A program made the translations under genes and the position numbers. Under the pieces are notes generated by a model. It was not told the DNA's origin, ran no database searches, and was given only the letters and a program-made list of their open reading frames with translations. A DNA stretch of 64,000 bases. It comes from Congeria kusceri (taxonomy: Eukaryota; Mollusca; Bivalvia; Myida; Dreissenidae). Each line of letters begins with the position of its first letter. The stretch's first letter is position 1. The DNA is taken from assembly GCA_027627225.1 (NCBI GenBank), contig CM051034.1, positions 44,094,548 through 44,158,547 on the forward strand, written 5' to 3'. Below are positions 19,248 through 30,775 of this stretch, in pieces.

Positions 19248-22200
19248 TTACTTGAAGTCAGAATGAACTCGGGAAAGATGAATTGAAGAGATGGAGTTAA
19301 ATACGCTACTGATATTAATCAACACCCCTCTTTGAGTTTCTGTGAATTCCAGTACTTTGACATCACCCCTGTATATCATACACGACACCGCGATATTGTA
19401 TTGGGTGTTCGGTTTAAGGTACACGCCCTGCGTAAACGTGATTGGTCCTTTTTCGGGAACCGGCTCAAGCTTTGGTTTTTGGAAAGATCTATCCTTCATA
19501 TTCGTTATGGTTACTGAAATGTTTTGCTCATACTGCTGAGGACTGTATAATAAGCTAATTTTTCGCAGCCGCAGTGGCTTATCCGCCACTAACAGAATCT
19601 GACTGGCTGCAGTGAGGCAGCTTTTAATGTTCTCCGCGGACGAAGCTGGTATCTTAAGCTCAAACACACTGCCCGGGCGATGTTTGGCGTCGAACTTGCC
19701 GACGTTATCAAATAGGTCCTCGTCGTGGGATGGGTTTCTATGTGACGTCATGTGCTTATAAAGTTCCACTTGTTCTTCCGGCGTAAGGATACCCGCTTCC
19801 ACAACCGTTGTCGTAAAATCCGCCACCGGAATGATCGGCAACCGAATTTTAAACAGAGCCTCGCCAAGCCACGCCCGTTTGTTTTTGGGGGTCGCTTCAA
19901 AGCCTTTCTTTTCGCAATGATGCTCCGCCCATTTCATTGCAGCTTTGAAAACGTCTAGCTCCTCTTCCACGCCCAAAGCGCCCGCCTTCAAAATGGCCAG
20001 TAGCGACAGTGGCGTCAGTTTAAGAAAGTCGTCCGTCACGAAAACGTCGTTGGCGTTCATGCAGATGAAATCGAGGCACGTCGACTGCAATATGTCCATC
20101 TCGTAGAACGAGGCCTGGTTGAACATGGAGCACACGTTGTTAACGTCTATCGCCGTCTGGAGAAAACTTTCGCACTCTTCGATTAAAGGGGTGAGCTGAT
20201 ATTTCTTGGCTGCATATAAGACGTGCAGAACGGTGTTGCCGTCGAATTCGACGCTGTCTGTGTAGATGTACCTATGGAAAACATACACATGTATTAATCT
20301 GATTGCAATTGTACATTATAAATGTTAAGTTTTACAACACCATAATAGATCCTTTTTCAAGTCCATAAATCGAATACGTAACAGTTGTCTCCTTTGAGAA
20401 AGTGGATCAAATACGAGGCTGACGATGTAGTGGCTGTTATTGTCAATGAATGTATTGATTATACTTTTGAAAACAAGCATGACACTTAAATACGTTTAAG
20501 AGTCAAAAAAATTAATGTAACTATCGTAATTGTGTTTGAAATTAACCACAAGAACAGTGTGTTTTTTTAGGAAACACAATATACGAAAAAATATTATAAT
20601 ATATATTATTTTTGTACCCTTCTTTTATGATGACAGGATCCACTTCATTTTAGTTAAATTACACGTATTTATTTATGAAGAATACTATATTCATTTAAAT
20701 ACTGCCTATTATTATTAATCTTTAATTGTACATAGTTACTTTAAACTGAAATAAACTTTTGCATTGATGTGAACTACAACACGTACAAAATGATAACAAT
20801 AAACGTGGTTCACAGATTTAAGTATTTTCACGAAATGTCGTAAAATATCTTAACTTCAATTACTAAAGCAGCTGTTCTAACAACCCCATATATCCTATTT
20901 CAAAAATTATTTAAATGTCTCTCTCGGGGCTCGAACCTAAGACCTCCGGGTCAGAAGTCTTAACACGCTAACCACTAGGCTAAAATGGCTTGTTAACTTT
21001 TGAGATAAATGTTAACGCTATGTAAGCGATACACGTGTTTTGAAAATATCAACGAAAAAGGTTCCAAACGATTTACAATTTTTGCCATTTCAGTCGATGT
21101 TTTTTCATACTCTACACCAAAATGTTAAGTATATTTCTGAATCACGAGCGTTATTTTGATCCTTTACATATATAGTGTTGTATTTTATATTTTCCAGTAA
21201 TGTATAGGGAAATATCAGTGAAATAAAATTAGTAATTCACTGTTTAAAACATTGAACATTACCACTCTGATAGTTTTCACTGTTTAATACTGGTTCCCGA
21301 TTTAAAACAGTAAATGTAACGGCCGTCAACGATGCCGGACTCAAAAATTTCAAATGAGTCCCGCGATATTTTCCAATAAAACCCAGAATTAAAATGAAAA
21401 CAAACGGTGGAAAAAGCATAAAATAAACAGAGAATTTGTTGGTTTCGGTAAAATGTCGGCTTTTTATTCACTGGTGATCATAGAAAATATATTTTTTCAC
21501 TCGTGGCTACGCCACTCCTGAAAATATATATTTCTGTGATCACTCGTGTATTAAAATCGATATTCTACCGAAACCAACAAATATCCTCTATTATTTTTGG
21601 AATCGGTGACAAACATATTGAAACTTGTCAATAACCAACCCGTGAATATGTCTCTTTAATGAGAGAATAGTAGGACTACGTACACATCTAAAAAAAATAA
21701 TGAGACATGCAAATGCACTGCAGATTACATATACGTCTCGCAGCTTTCTGGCGGCTTAAAAAAACAACAGCAGTATATTTATATTTTAGATACGGCCTAA
21801 AGGCGCACCATAGCCGTGTTTTAACCTTTTTATTACAAACCTTCAACACAAGTAGATTAAGCAAGGTTTTAATAAGCTACATCAATTTATTAATTCCAAC
21901 ATACTGTACTTATTACAGCAAATACGTTAAAATACGTTCAGCGCCTCTGCCAGAATTTCAAACAGTTCTCTCTCTGCCACTTTTATTTGAAGCCAGTGTT
22001 TTTACCCGATTAACGTCTGATTTCGTTTTTTCTTTTGGTATTTTTATTTTTCATGGAATCAACAAATTCGTGGATATCAATTGTTCGCTCATTGTCTTGA
22101 ATATAGCCGTCTAATTTAGACAAATAGGCTGCTAAAACGTAGAGTCAACTGCGCGGCAGCCATTTTGACGTTACTAGTGACGTCAAGCGCAGTTAACGAC

Positions 22201-24109
22201 GGCGCGTGAAATCGATAGTGTGCCATGTCCCAGTCGGTATCAGCACAACAGGAAGTAGAAAAGCCATGTTGGCAACCCTTCTGTGTATGCCCGGATTTTT
22301 CAAATCCATATCAGAAAGATATCAACGTTATTTTGTTACTATATATAGTAAAGTATGTAATAAATAATGTTACCTGAATATCATATGGTATATAGACGTC
22401 TTTGAGAAACAATCTTACACTAATACTTGCTATTTGTCTTAATTTTGCCTCGGTTTTCACAAACAAGCTCCTGAAAGTGGCAAGGTCTCTAATAGGATCT
22501 GTCAATGAACTGTTTCCAGATTGATCTGATGCAAATAAAAGCTATTTTTCTTCGCCTATGACGGCCAAATCGAGGCCGGCGGACATCGTATGGTAATTAA
22601 CGCCACTGGTTCAACCTAACCAATCGGTGTATGCAAATCATGCGACTGGAATTGCTGACATCGTTTCTATGTGGGCTCTGTATATATACTAAGTAAAATA
22701 AGTTTCGCAACAAAAATAAAATTAGATATATTTAATTGAGTCATCATTAAATAAATTTCATTTAAGTTCTTCGTATATTGTACTGGTCCTTTCCTTTAAA
22801 GACGGTTAACTAGTGATATCAAAATCTTGCTTGGTATAAATGCCTCAATGTTATAATAAAATACGACAAATAAAAATTGTTGTGTTTTCACTTTAAGATG
22901 CATTTTATATTTTCTAACGTCCTAGTTATTGCTAAACTTATTTTACTTAGTATGTATGGGACGGTTTTAATAAGATTCTTTGTTATTTACATATTTTATT
23001 TTATTGATGTTAAATGTGCAACTTTTTTTTATACTTTTTGTATTTAAAAAATTGTTTTATCGATGTTAAATTTGTAACTTCATTGATTTAAGATATTCAT
23101 ATTTTAAATGTTATTGCTCGCATTGTAAGCAATTTTAATAATTTACGATTTTAGTAAAGACACAGTTTTATTCTTAAATTTTATTTTATCGATGTTAAAT
23201 TTGTACCTTTTATGTAAGCTTTTCAGAATTTAAGTTTACATGTTTCTGGTTTCCTGTAAATGCGACTAGTGTTAGTTGGTTTGGTTAGTTAATAAAGGTC
23301 CATGGGTTTCAGGGGCGTAGCTTGGTCTATGTTGACAAAAGGAAGCTTAGATAAATATCAAGTTAGTCAACACAATTTATGCACTTATCAATACTTTCCC
23401 CCAGGGGACGGGGGAGCGACGGGCATATACCGGACTTAATATAGACTGAAAGCAATTCCCGACAGGCGGGAATTTTACACGCCGAATGATTCCGGGTCGC
23501 GGGAAATATACTCTGATCGGATTTAAGATCCCGGTAATATTGCCCCGCGGGCCATTCGCTACAACAATTAAGCATCCCCCATTGAGGGGATTTAGACAAA
23601 AATGCTTGGCTCTATGGTGAGAAATTAGACCCCTAAAATACAATTAGTAAAATCCCCTGGATTTGCCCCGCCGTCCCCCAGTGGGGGGAAATATTGATAG
23701 GTATATTATTGTGCGTATACTCGAATTTGGCTTACATGTACGACATGTTACAAGTTACCTTAGTATAACTCGGAACGTAGTTGCCCGGATGTCCCGTACG
23801 ATGATCTCGGATTCCTGCTTCCCGGATTCCAGCCCGTAGAACATCTCCTCAAACACCGGACTGCGCATGCTCAGAATGAACTTGTGCGCCGGAAGTGAGT
23901 CCTGCTGCTCGCCTCGATTTGGGAACACGAAATAGATGTCCGCTAGCGTGCCGTTCATGCATATCTATAATGTGGGGACAGTAGAGACTTCCATGAATAT
24001 GAAGTAGACGTCTTTGAAAATAATTTTCTAGGATTTTTGTACCATGAGAACAATATTATTGCCGCTCTCTTAATTCTCGACTTTGTTTTTAAATTATATT
24101 TTTGCTATT

Positions 24110-24154
<45 letters not shown>

Positions 24155-24172
24155 CTACTACTACTACTACTA

Positions 24173-24229
<57 letters not shown>

Positions 24230-24325
24230 CACTACTACTACCACTACCACTATTACTACTACTACCAATACTATTACTTCTACTACTACTACTTCTACTA
24301 CTACTACTTCTACTACTATTACTAT

Positions 24326-24363
<38 letters not shown>

Positions 24364-24365
24364 AG

Positions 24366-24396
<31 letters not shown>

Positions 24397-24478
24397 TTAA
24401 CACTACTACTACTACCAATACTACTAATACAACTACTACTACTACTTCTACTAGGGTTAGTAGTAGTAGTAATAGTAA

Positions 24479-24558
<80 letters not shown>

Positions 24559-24813
24559 TATTACCTACTATTACTACTATTACTATTACTATTACTATTT
24601 TTATTACTACTACTACTGCTACTACTACTACCACTACTACTACTACTACTACTACAATTCTAAAACCACCAACACTACAAATTCAACTTCTGCTTCTAAT
24701 GACTTCTACTAATAATAAATGTACAATAATAATAACAATCTTACTTGCTCCAGAAGTCCCGCCGCCGTATTGCGCAGGCGCCAGTCTGTTAACACCTGCG
24801 TCACCGACGACAT
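19248..24813 (-). CDS. BTB-BACK-PHR domain protein (BTBD2/3/6 type), 3 exons, 432 aa
   Basis: Minus-strand exons: 24813-24745 (ATG, 23 codons, donor gtaaga), 23964-23759 (acceptor 'ttatag', donor gtaact) and 20271-19248 (acceptor 'ccatag', stop TAA). Phases 0 and 2 match. Residues about 28-130 are a BTB/POZ dimerisation domain (LADIYFVFPN, LPAHKFILSMRSPVFEEMF, YIYTDSVEFDG). Residues about 135-240 are a BACK domain, and about 275-430 a C-terminal beta-rich PHR-like domain (KPLRLRKISLLYS, YLKPNTQYNIAV). This is the architecture of BTBD1/2/3/6 proteins, cullin-3 adaptors that recruit substrates for ubiquitination in the cytoplasm. The length suits the family, and the PHR part is divergent. The start is the first in-frame ATG after a short uORF. 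Confidence 0.9.
20918..21180 (-). repeat. tRNA-like dispersed element R2, copy 2
   Basis: The minus strand of 20918-20990 reads as a tRNA-like head ('ctagtggttagcgtg', 'ggttcgagccccg'). The adjoining 'gcgatacacgtgttttgaaa', 'ccatttcagtcgatg' and downstream bases match 30521-30775. It lies in intron 2 of the BTB gene. Confidence 0.65.
21185..21600 (-). repeat. Dispersed repeat R1, copy 3, with a palindromic end
   Basis: It matches 1-335 in reverse orientation ('gggaaatatcagtgaa', 'cactgtttaaaac', 'ctggttcccgattt'). An inverted pair of 'atttgttggtttcggt' arms at about 21435-21450 and 21576-21592 encloses 'cactggtgatcatagaaa' / 'tttctgtgatcactcgtg', giving a foldback end. Confidence 0.6.
22130..22215. 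promoter_or_regulatory. CRE-like palindrome in BTB intron 2 (possible internal promoter)
   Basis: A locally GC-richer patch holds 'tgacgttactagtgacgtca', containing a perfect TGACGTCA-type half-site pair, next to 'gccattttga' and 'cgcagttaacg'. CREB/ATF family proteins bind TGACGTCA. Use as an alternative promoter is only inference. Confidence 0.25.
23380..23705. mobile_element. PIF/Harbinger-like MITE M1, copy 2 (BTB intron 2)
   Basis: This is a 326-bp element with ends TGCACTTATCAATACTTTCC and 'aaatattgataggtata', flanked by TTA (23377-23379 and 23706-23708). It is inverted relative to 12165-12509, and the interior blocks 'gacaggcgggaatt' and 'taagatcccggtaatat' match it. It lies 53 bases from the end of exon 2 of the BTB gene. 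Confidence 0.8.
24108..24660. repeat. (CTA)n followed by (GTA)n palindromic microsatellite
   Basis: About 340 bp of interrupted CTA repeats run to about 24450. They give way to about 100 bp of GTA/TAG repeats at 24459-24560, then return to CTA/TTA repeats. (CTA)n is the reverse complement of (TAG)n, so the tract can fold into a very long hairpin. It lies in intron 1 of the BTB gene. The long poly-Leu, poly-Thr, poly-Ser and poly-Tyr open frames are artefacts. Confidence 0.95.
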
Positions 24814-24828
24814 GCCCGGAACTGCGGT

Positions 24829-24891
24829 CTACCGCGTGGTTCCGGTTTCAAAACGCGAGACCGTCTCGAAAAGGCGCTTGAAGATTCGCAT
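24829..24891 (-). other. Upstream ORF in the 5' leader of the BTB gene
   Basis: A 20-codon ORF (MRIFKRLFETVSRFETGTTR, then TAG) ends 15 bases before the BTB start codon on the minus strand. It is in a non-overlapping position and could dampen translation of the main frame if the transcript starts upstream of 24891. The transcript start is unknown. Confidence 0.4.
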
Positions 24892-24949
24892 GCGTTTAAC
24901 AGAATTGCAGTTCCAACACAATGGTGTAGAATTTGTCCACACCCACTAA

Positions 24950-25850
24950 GTTATTACCAACATTTTAACCCATTTAAATTTTATAGGCCTACTAAAAATC
25001 TCAAACAAAAATTTCTTTCAAAAACATAGTTTATTCCATTTTTTTTTGTAATCAAATATATATGAAATTGTCACGTTACTAATTTATTATATTTAATCCT
25101 TGCTAAATAAATAGTTAAGTTCGTAAAAATCATTTTGTATTAAATACTATTTGGTTTTCACTTAAATGGAAGTTAAAATAAATCACTGAATAATGAATAG
25201 GCGTTAATCTTTGGTACAAAAGCAACAGACCGTTCATAGAGTGAAAACACTTCTTTTGTTTTCTTGTTAAGCGTATCGACTTGCTTTTGAAATAATATTT
25301 TAGGTTTGACACCCAATATAGGTCCAATTACGCGTACGTTACACGTTTTAATAAAGATACATTAAAGTGTGTATGTACGATCATTCATATACATTATTTG
25401 CAAAATGTGCAGATAAAAGTTACAATATAACTTGAAAGAAGACAGATAAACAGAAACATGACGAAAGAAACGCTAAAATATCGAATAAAATGAACAAATC
25501 AGTGTCGACTTTTGCATCGTTTATTAGTGTTTTGTAATCTAAAACAACTGTCGAGCCAACGTATTTAAATGTATTAGAATTTCTGGCTGTACAGCCGAAA
25601 ACTATCGGTAGTTTCTGAATAAAAAGTAGCCATGCGTTTTCCAAGAATGGTTCTTCTTAACTTTTCTTCAATTTTAAATCGAAGTTTATTAAAGGTAATT
25701 CACTTTATCGGGTTGTTTTAATTTATGTCAATATATATGTTGTATGATCGTTATACACTCTTTAAATGGACTATGGCGCTTATGAAAAAGTGATCTACAG
25801 CCCTTATAAGTTTATTATTTTATAGAAATGAATAAGTACAACACTGAAAT
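24950..25850. other. Intergenic, no gene seen
   Basis: This is AT-rich DNA upstream of the BTB gene with no exon-like segment or recognisable repeat. The BTB promoter should lie at its left edge, but no TATA box was found. Confidence 0.5.
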
Positions 25851-25854
25851 TAAT

Positions 25855-26190
25855 ACACCGACCAATACTTAGGTCGATACACTCACCAACACTCAGATCG
25901 ATACACCCACCAACACTCAGATCGATACACTCACAAACACTCAGATCGATACACCCACCAACACTCAGATCGATACACCCACCAACACTCAGATCGATAC
26001 ACTCACAAACACTAAATCAATACACCGAGCAACACTTAAGTGAATACACTGACCATGACTCAAATCGATACACCGACCAACACTCAAGTCGATGCACAGA
26101 CCAACACTCAGGTGGATGCACAGACCAACACTTAGGTCGATACACCGACTAACACTCAAATCGTTACACCGACCAACACCCAACCGACCG
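25855..26190. repeat. 24-bp minisatellite, about 14 copies
   Basis: The unit 'cgatacactcaccaac' plus 'actcagat' is repeated with substitutions. On the minus strand it gives an in-frame repeated GRCIDLSV-type peptide because 24 is divisible by three; no start context, splice sites or conserved protein supports translation. Confidence 0.9.
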
Positions 26191-26658
26191 ACTTACACAC
26201 AAAAGGACCGACCGCTTGAACGACAAAAGATGGACGTCCGTCTGACCGTCGGAACAACCAATAACCAAACCGACTCATCGACCGACCGGCCTACTTGCTA
26301 AGTGCTAATCTGCCGACATATATTTGCATTTCTAACTCATCAAACATATTTTGTTTTATTATACCTCACTTGATAATTTCTCTATATAATGCGTATAAAC
26401 TGCAGCGGGCAACAATCTGATATGTCGCCAGGCAATGTCGCCCGCTACCGCTGTGTCGCCCGGTACGCAAATGATACGGGATTTAACTTAATTTAAAGTC
26501 GGTGTCATGTAGAGGTTTGGTTGTTTATGTTTCTTTTAAATTCTGTTAACTGTTAGACTTAAACAAAGTTATTGTTGTGAGATATTACTACATGTGTTAA
26601 AATATTTTTAAAATATTAAACTTATGCAATTGATTCCTTTACTTTGATTTTGTTCGGT

Positions 26659-26800
26659 ATAATAAAATAAATATTGACATCCTTGAGGGTGACATTGCGT
26701 CTCGTCAACCACCGACAAACCTCTAAAGCCTCGGTCGACAGTGTTGCCTCGGGTTGACAAGACGCACTGTCACCCTCAAGGAAGTCAATATTTATATAAT
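26659..26800. mobile_element. Foldback MITE M3, copy 1
   Basis: It is nearly a perfect hairpin. The left arm 'taaatattgacatccttgag' / 'ggtgacattgcgtct' pairs with the right arm 'ctgtcaccctcaagga' / 'gtcaatattta'. A loop carries 'ctaaagcctcggtcgacagt'. A related element in the opposite orientation is at 36797-36948. Confidence 0.75.
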
Positions 26801-26802
26801 GT

Positions 26803-27370
26803 CATAATCCATAACACGTTTATTGACAGAAAATACTTGTATATGTCGTTGGAAAATACTTTTATATGTCATCCATACACAACTCATACCATATCAATTT
26901 TCTATTCTATGTTGTTGTTATTTTTTATGAGGTCAACGCATTCAAAAACAACATGTATTTTTTTTAACTTTATATATTATTACTGAAATCAGAATTAGGT
27001 ATGACAAACATATATTTTTTCTATGTTATGATCCTTTACACTTGTATTGACAAAAAATACTTGTATATGCCATTGATACACGACTCATACCATGTCAATT
27101 CTATGTTGTTGTTGTTGTTGTTTTATTGTTGTTGTTGTTGTTGTTTTGTTGGTTTTTAGGGCAACACTTTCTAAAACAAAATGTTCTTGTCTATACATGA
27201 TTTCAGAAATCAGAATTACATGTAGGTATATCAAACATTACAGTTTTCTCTCTCATAGTTATTTACATTTTATTGATAAAAAATACATGCATCCCATGCC
27301 ATTGATAAATGTCTCGAAAATACTTGTGCATCTATGCAATGTTGCTTCTAGTTTCTGCATCATGTACCTG
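26803..27370. repeat. Degenerate tandem repeat of about 220 bp, about 2.5 copies, with (TTG)n
   Basis: The blocks 'aaaatacttgtatatg', 'acgactcataccat', 'tcaattctatgttgttg' and 'aaaacaaaatg' recur around 26830, 27050 and 27280. The TTG run at about 27105-27150 creates spurious poly-Cys/Val frames. Confidence 0.6.
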
Positions 27371-27762
27371 GTATCACTCTACTGGAGAAGACTTAGTATT
27401 TATAAGCGTTGCTGACGCTTGTTTTCTAATCCAGTTTGTACAATGTATTATATATAATGTATGCTCCGTGACCCCATGACCGGTGCAATCCGAAAAATCC
27501 GAATATGTATGACGTAAATGTATTTGTATACCGGATGTTTACATTTTTCGTTCCCGCAATCTGTCAAAATTCTGTCAGAATAGTAATCCAATGAGCTTCT
27601 ATAGGGTAAGTATACGTGCTTTATGCTTAGAGTGCTATTTTAACTGTACAAACTTGGTGTTCTCTACAATTTTCATACTACAGTGACCTGTTTTGCAACC
27701 CCCCTTTTAACAAATTTTCACTTCTGGTGTCATGGTAAAAATATACTCTGAAAATCAATCCT

Positions 27763-28777
27763 ATGGATTTGTTTTCGGATATTCATTGTTCATTATTCTA
27801 TTCTACTTTTAAGATTCAAACAACTGGTGCTCATCTTGCAAAGAAGAGGCGCTATGACACTGAACAGCTGGGAAGGGCTTATAAAGCAGTGAAAGAAGGG
27901 CTGTCTGTATACCGAGTTGCTCGAGTGTTTGGGGTTCCAGAGAGCACGTTGCGAGACAGACATCTGGGCTTGCAACCTACAGATGTTCTACCAAACCAAG
28001 GGCCAGACACACTCTTCTCCAAAAAGATGAAAAAATGCCTTGTTGAGCACATGTCTTACTTACATGAGGCAAAATCCAGGTCACAAAATTGACAGATATG
28101 TTGTTGGAGAACTGTCTTCAAAGGCCTAAATGAAAGCCTTTTCACCAAATAACATAGTGAGTGCCTTCAGAAAGACAGGAATATTTCCACTTCATAGAAA
28201 TGAAATTAGTGACATCAAAGTGATGCCTTCCATAATCTATCATGTCACTCATCAATCTGGAAAAGGAAACACCAGCCCACCATCTGAGAGGTGTCAAGCA
28301 GCTGCAGCTGATCTGTTCTTGGAAATATGCAAAATTGTTGCAGTTAAAGCAGTAGCTGCTAAAAAGAGGAAGTTCGTGCCACCTTTTATTGTAGGCAACT
28401 TGTCTTCTGCCAAAAATGCAGAGATCCATGGGTCCAAGCCACAACCCACCCCTAAATCTGCTCTGGCTCCACCACGTCCGTCTTGTTCCAAAGAAAATGT
28501 GTCACCAATCGAGTATGAATCTGATCTTTCAGAATTGGATGATAGTGACGATGATGAACTGTGTTGCGTTTGTCAACAAAGAATGCCCCCTTCTGTAAAC
28601 TTGGTCTTTGTCCTCGATTTTGCCACGTGGGCAAATTGTGATAAATATGGTCATTGGACCCATCTGTTGCACTGTACAAAAGTAAGGGTGCTCAGACGAG
28701 GATCACAGTTCCTCTGCCCCCACTGTGATCCTACAACCCACATTTCTTATGTCAGGAACTGTTTAATTGAACAATAA
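27763..28777 (+). pseudogene. Gutted pogo-like (Tc1/mariner superfamily) transposase
   Basis: The first open frame (27763-28092) holds a pipsqueak-type helix-turn-helix: AKKRRYDTEQLGRAYKAV, then GLSVYRVARVFGVPESTLR. The second (28130-28777) begins KAFSPNNIVSAFRKTGIFPL, the conserved segment just after the catalytic core of pogo/jerky-type transposases. It ends with an acidic stretch and a Cys/His cluster, C-x2-C, then W-x2-C-D-x6-W-x6-C and C-x2-C, resembling a PHD or zinc-ribbon finger. The DDE catalytic region of some 250-300 residues is missing between them, a frameshift lies near 28090, and a TAA at 28127 ends the short reading frame that leads into the second block. No clear terminal inverted repeats were found. 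It is therefore an inactive relic. Confidence 0.8.
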
Positions 28778-30520
28778 ACTGTGTTGAAAATTGATGGTGT
28801 GGACATAACAGTTGAACTGTTGAAAGCAAACTTTTGATTAACATTTAAAATAAATTTTGACATTGAATGCACATATTTTATTGTGTTGATTAAAAATACC
28901 AAACCTTTTATGTTACCTATAATTTCCAACAAACATTATTAACTATGTCAATAAACCCACCAGACATTTTACAAGCAGACTGTTTTGTTGAGATGTTTTA
29001 TAAATGCACCGGTAATTGGTACAAATTGACCTTGACCTTCGTTGTGTACATGTGTCGAATGGATCAAAACTGCTTACGCTTTACGGGATTGTTCAATACT
29101 TTTGATGATGTTATGATAAAAAAGAAGCATTATTCTATCAAATATGTGTAAGTAAACACAAACAATGATATTTTTAAATTATTCAGAGATCGATTAAATT
29201 AAGTACGCCGGTAATAGGGTCAAGCAGCATATTATACTGTATATAATGATAATATGCTTGTTTGTCTAAATAAAAACGTTTAAACTGAACTAACTTATAT
29301 GTGAAAGCTGTAGAACTACAGCCACAAGCAACGTGGTGCGAAATTTAATAACCTTGTTGAACATTCAGTAATATGCAAAAAACGACATAAATGATTGAAT
29401 CACTTAAATGCAATAAACAATTCAATATCTGCCGCTGATAAATAAACACACAGAGAGTGATAACAAAGAATTATTGAAAAAGATGTAAAAAGATAAATTA
29501 GACCTTTCAATAATCGCCGTGGAATTATCCCGAGTCAATACGGAGAACAAATGTTTTCCACTTCCGTTGACAGCGCTGCGAAGGCTGATTTCCGCTAGGT
29601 GTCACTCAGGACTTTCGCTTACTGCGACAGTTGAATTATGGGAATCGATGTAGCTATAGGACGCAGACAAACCGCTGTTTTATTATGTTAATTAAGTTTG
29701 GGAAAACAGTTCCATCTAGGTGCATATTCATTTATCATTGAAACTGTTTACAAAGCATATTGTAAGGTTAAATATTTAAATGTAGATGGAATTTGTATGC
29801 ACAGGGCTCTAGAAAAAGGGAGAGGTGTGCATAATACTAGTATCTAAAGCTACGCCCAATTGATCAGATGTTCGTTCTATTTAGCGCTCCCTTTTTGTAC
29901 TAAATGAAAACAATTTTTAAAGCGACCGCTCCTGTATTTTCAAACTACAAAAACAAATTATTTTTTTATGCTGACGGGAGCCAAACCGGTTTTTATTTAT
30001 TCGGTTAAATTTCCTTGTTCTCACGAATGCGGGTCACAATGGCCCAAACCATTTTGGACCAGTTACCAAAACGGACCTGGTCGTTATCGGCCCAGTCTTC
30101 ACCGTAATTCAACATGTGACAAGTTGAAGACAGACTTCGACCCAAAAATCGACCCTTTATATACTATTAAACTACTGCATAAGCAATATTTACATGTATC
30201 ATCAAGTTGTTTCACCAAAGTAGCACAGCAATACTTTGGTAAAGGTGTGTTGAATGTTGTAAATGGTTGTGCTTATATGAAATATAAAATGACTTATGAT
30301 TCGGATCTTTGTAGAAACATTAACAACATCCCTAAGCAAGCCGTATAACTTAAATTTGTCTTAAGTTTTTCTGGCTACGTTTTGAATTTTTGCTTAAAGG
30401 GAGTGTTAACAGATTTTCGTATTTTTGAAAAATGTCATTTAAAAAACACTTAACCAACTAAACTACAGCATTTGGACTAAAACAAGTATTATATAAAGAA
30501 AAATATATAATTAAATATTT

Positions 30521-30775
30521 GCCTTCGCCGGGAATCGAACCTACGACCGCCGGGATCAAAAGTCCGTCGCGCTAGTCATTCGGACTTTCATTCTAGTGAA
30601 TTGTAAACGCTATGTAGGTAATACAGGTGTTTTCCAAAATACCGATGAAAAGCGTTACAAACGCTTTATAATTTTATCCATTTCAGTTGATGATTTTTTT
30701 AAAAACGACACCATATTTCATACATATTTCTTTTTCAGTAGTGTTATTTTGTTCGATTGTTATATATCTTTTAGG
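30521..30775 (-). repeat. tRNA-like dispersed element R2, copy 3
   Basis: The minus strand of 30521-30590 carries a B-box-like 'ggttcgattcccgg' and a degraded A box. The right-hand body ('aacgctatgtaggtaataca', 'ccatttcagttgatga') matches 20995-21180. Confidence 0.65.

Noticed and set aside
19332..19958. Plus-strand open frames opposite the BTB gene
   Set aside because: They are antisense shadows of the long minus-strand coding exon.
20918..20990. Functional tRNA gene
   Set aside because: The A- and B-box-like sequences are present but the acceptor stem and anticodon arm do not pair well, and the same degraded head recurs in repeat copies.
24037..24881. Long open frames of poly-Leu, poly-Tyr, poly-Thr/Ser and poly-Val on both strands
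   Set aside because: They are translations of the CTA/TAG microsatellite in all frames; no start context or conserved sequence supports a protein.
25855..26190. Possible CRISPR-like regular array
   Set aside because: The units are directly contiguous 24-mers with no unique spacers, in a eukaryotic genome; it is a minisatellite.
29968..30348. 126-codon open frame
   Set aside because: No conserved motif or exon-like composition; no homologue recognised; flanked by repeat debris.
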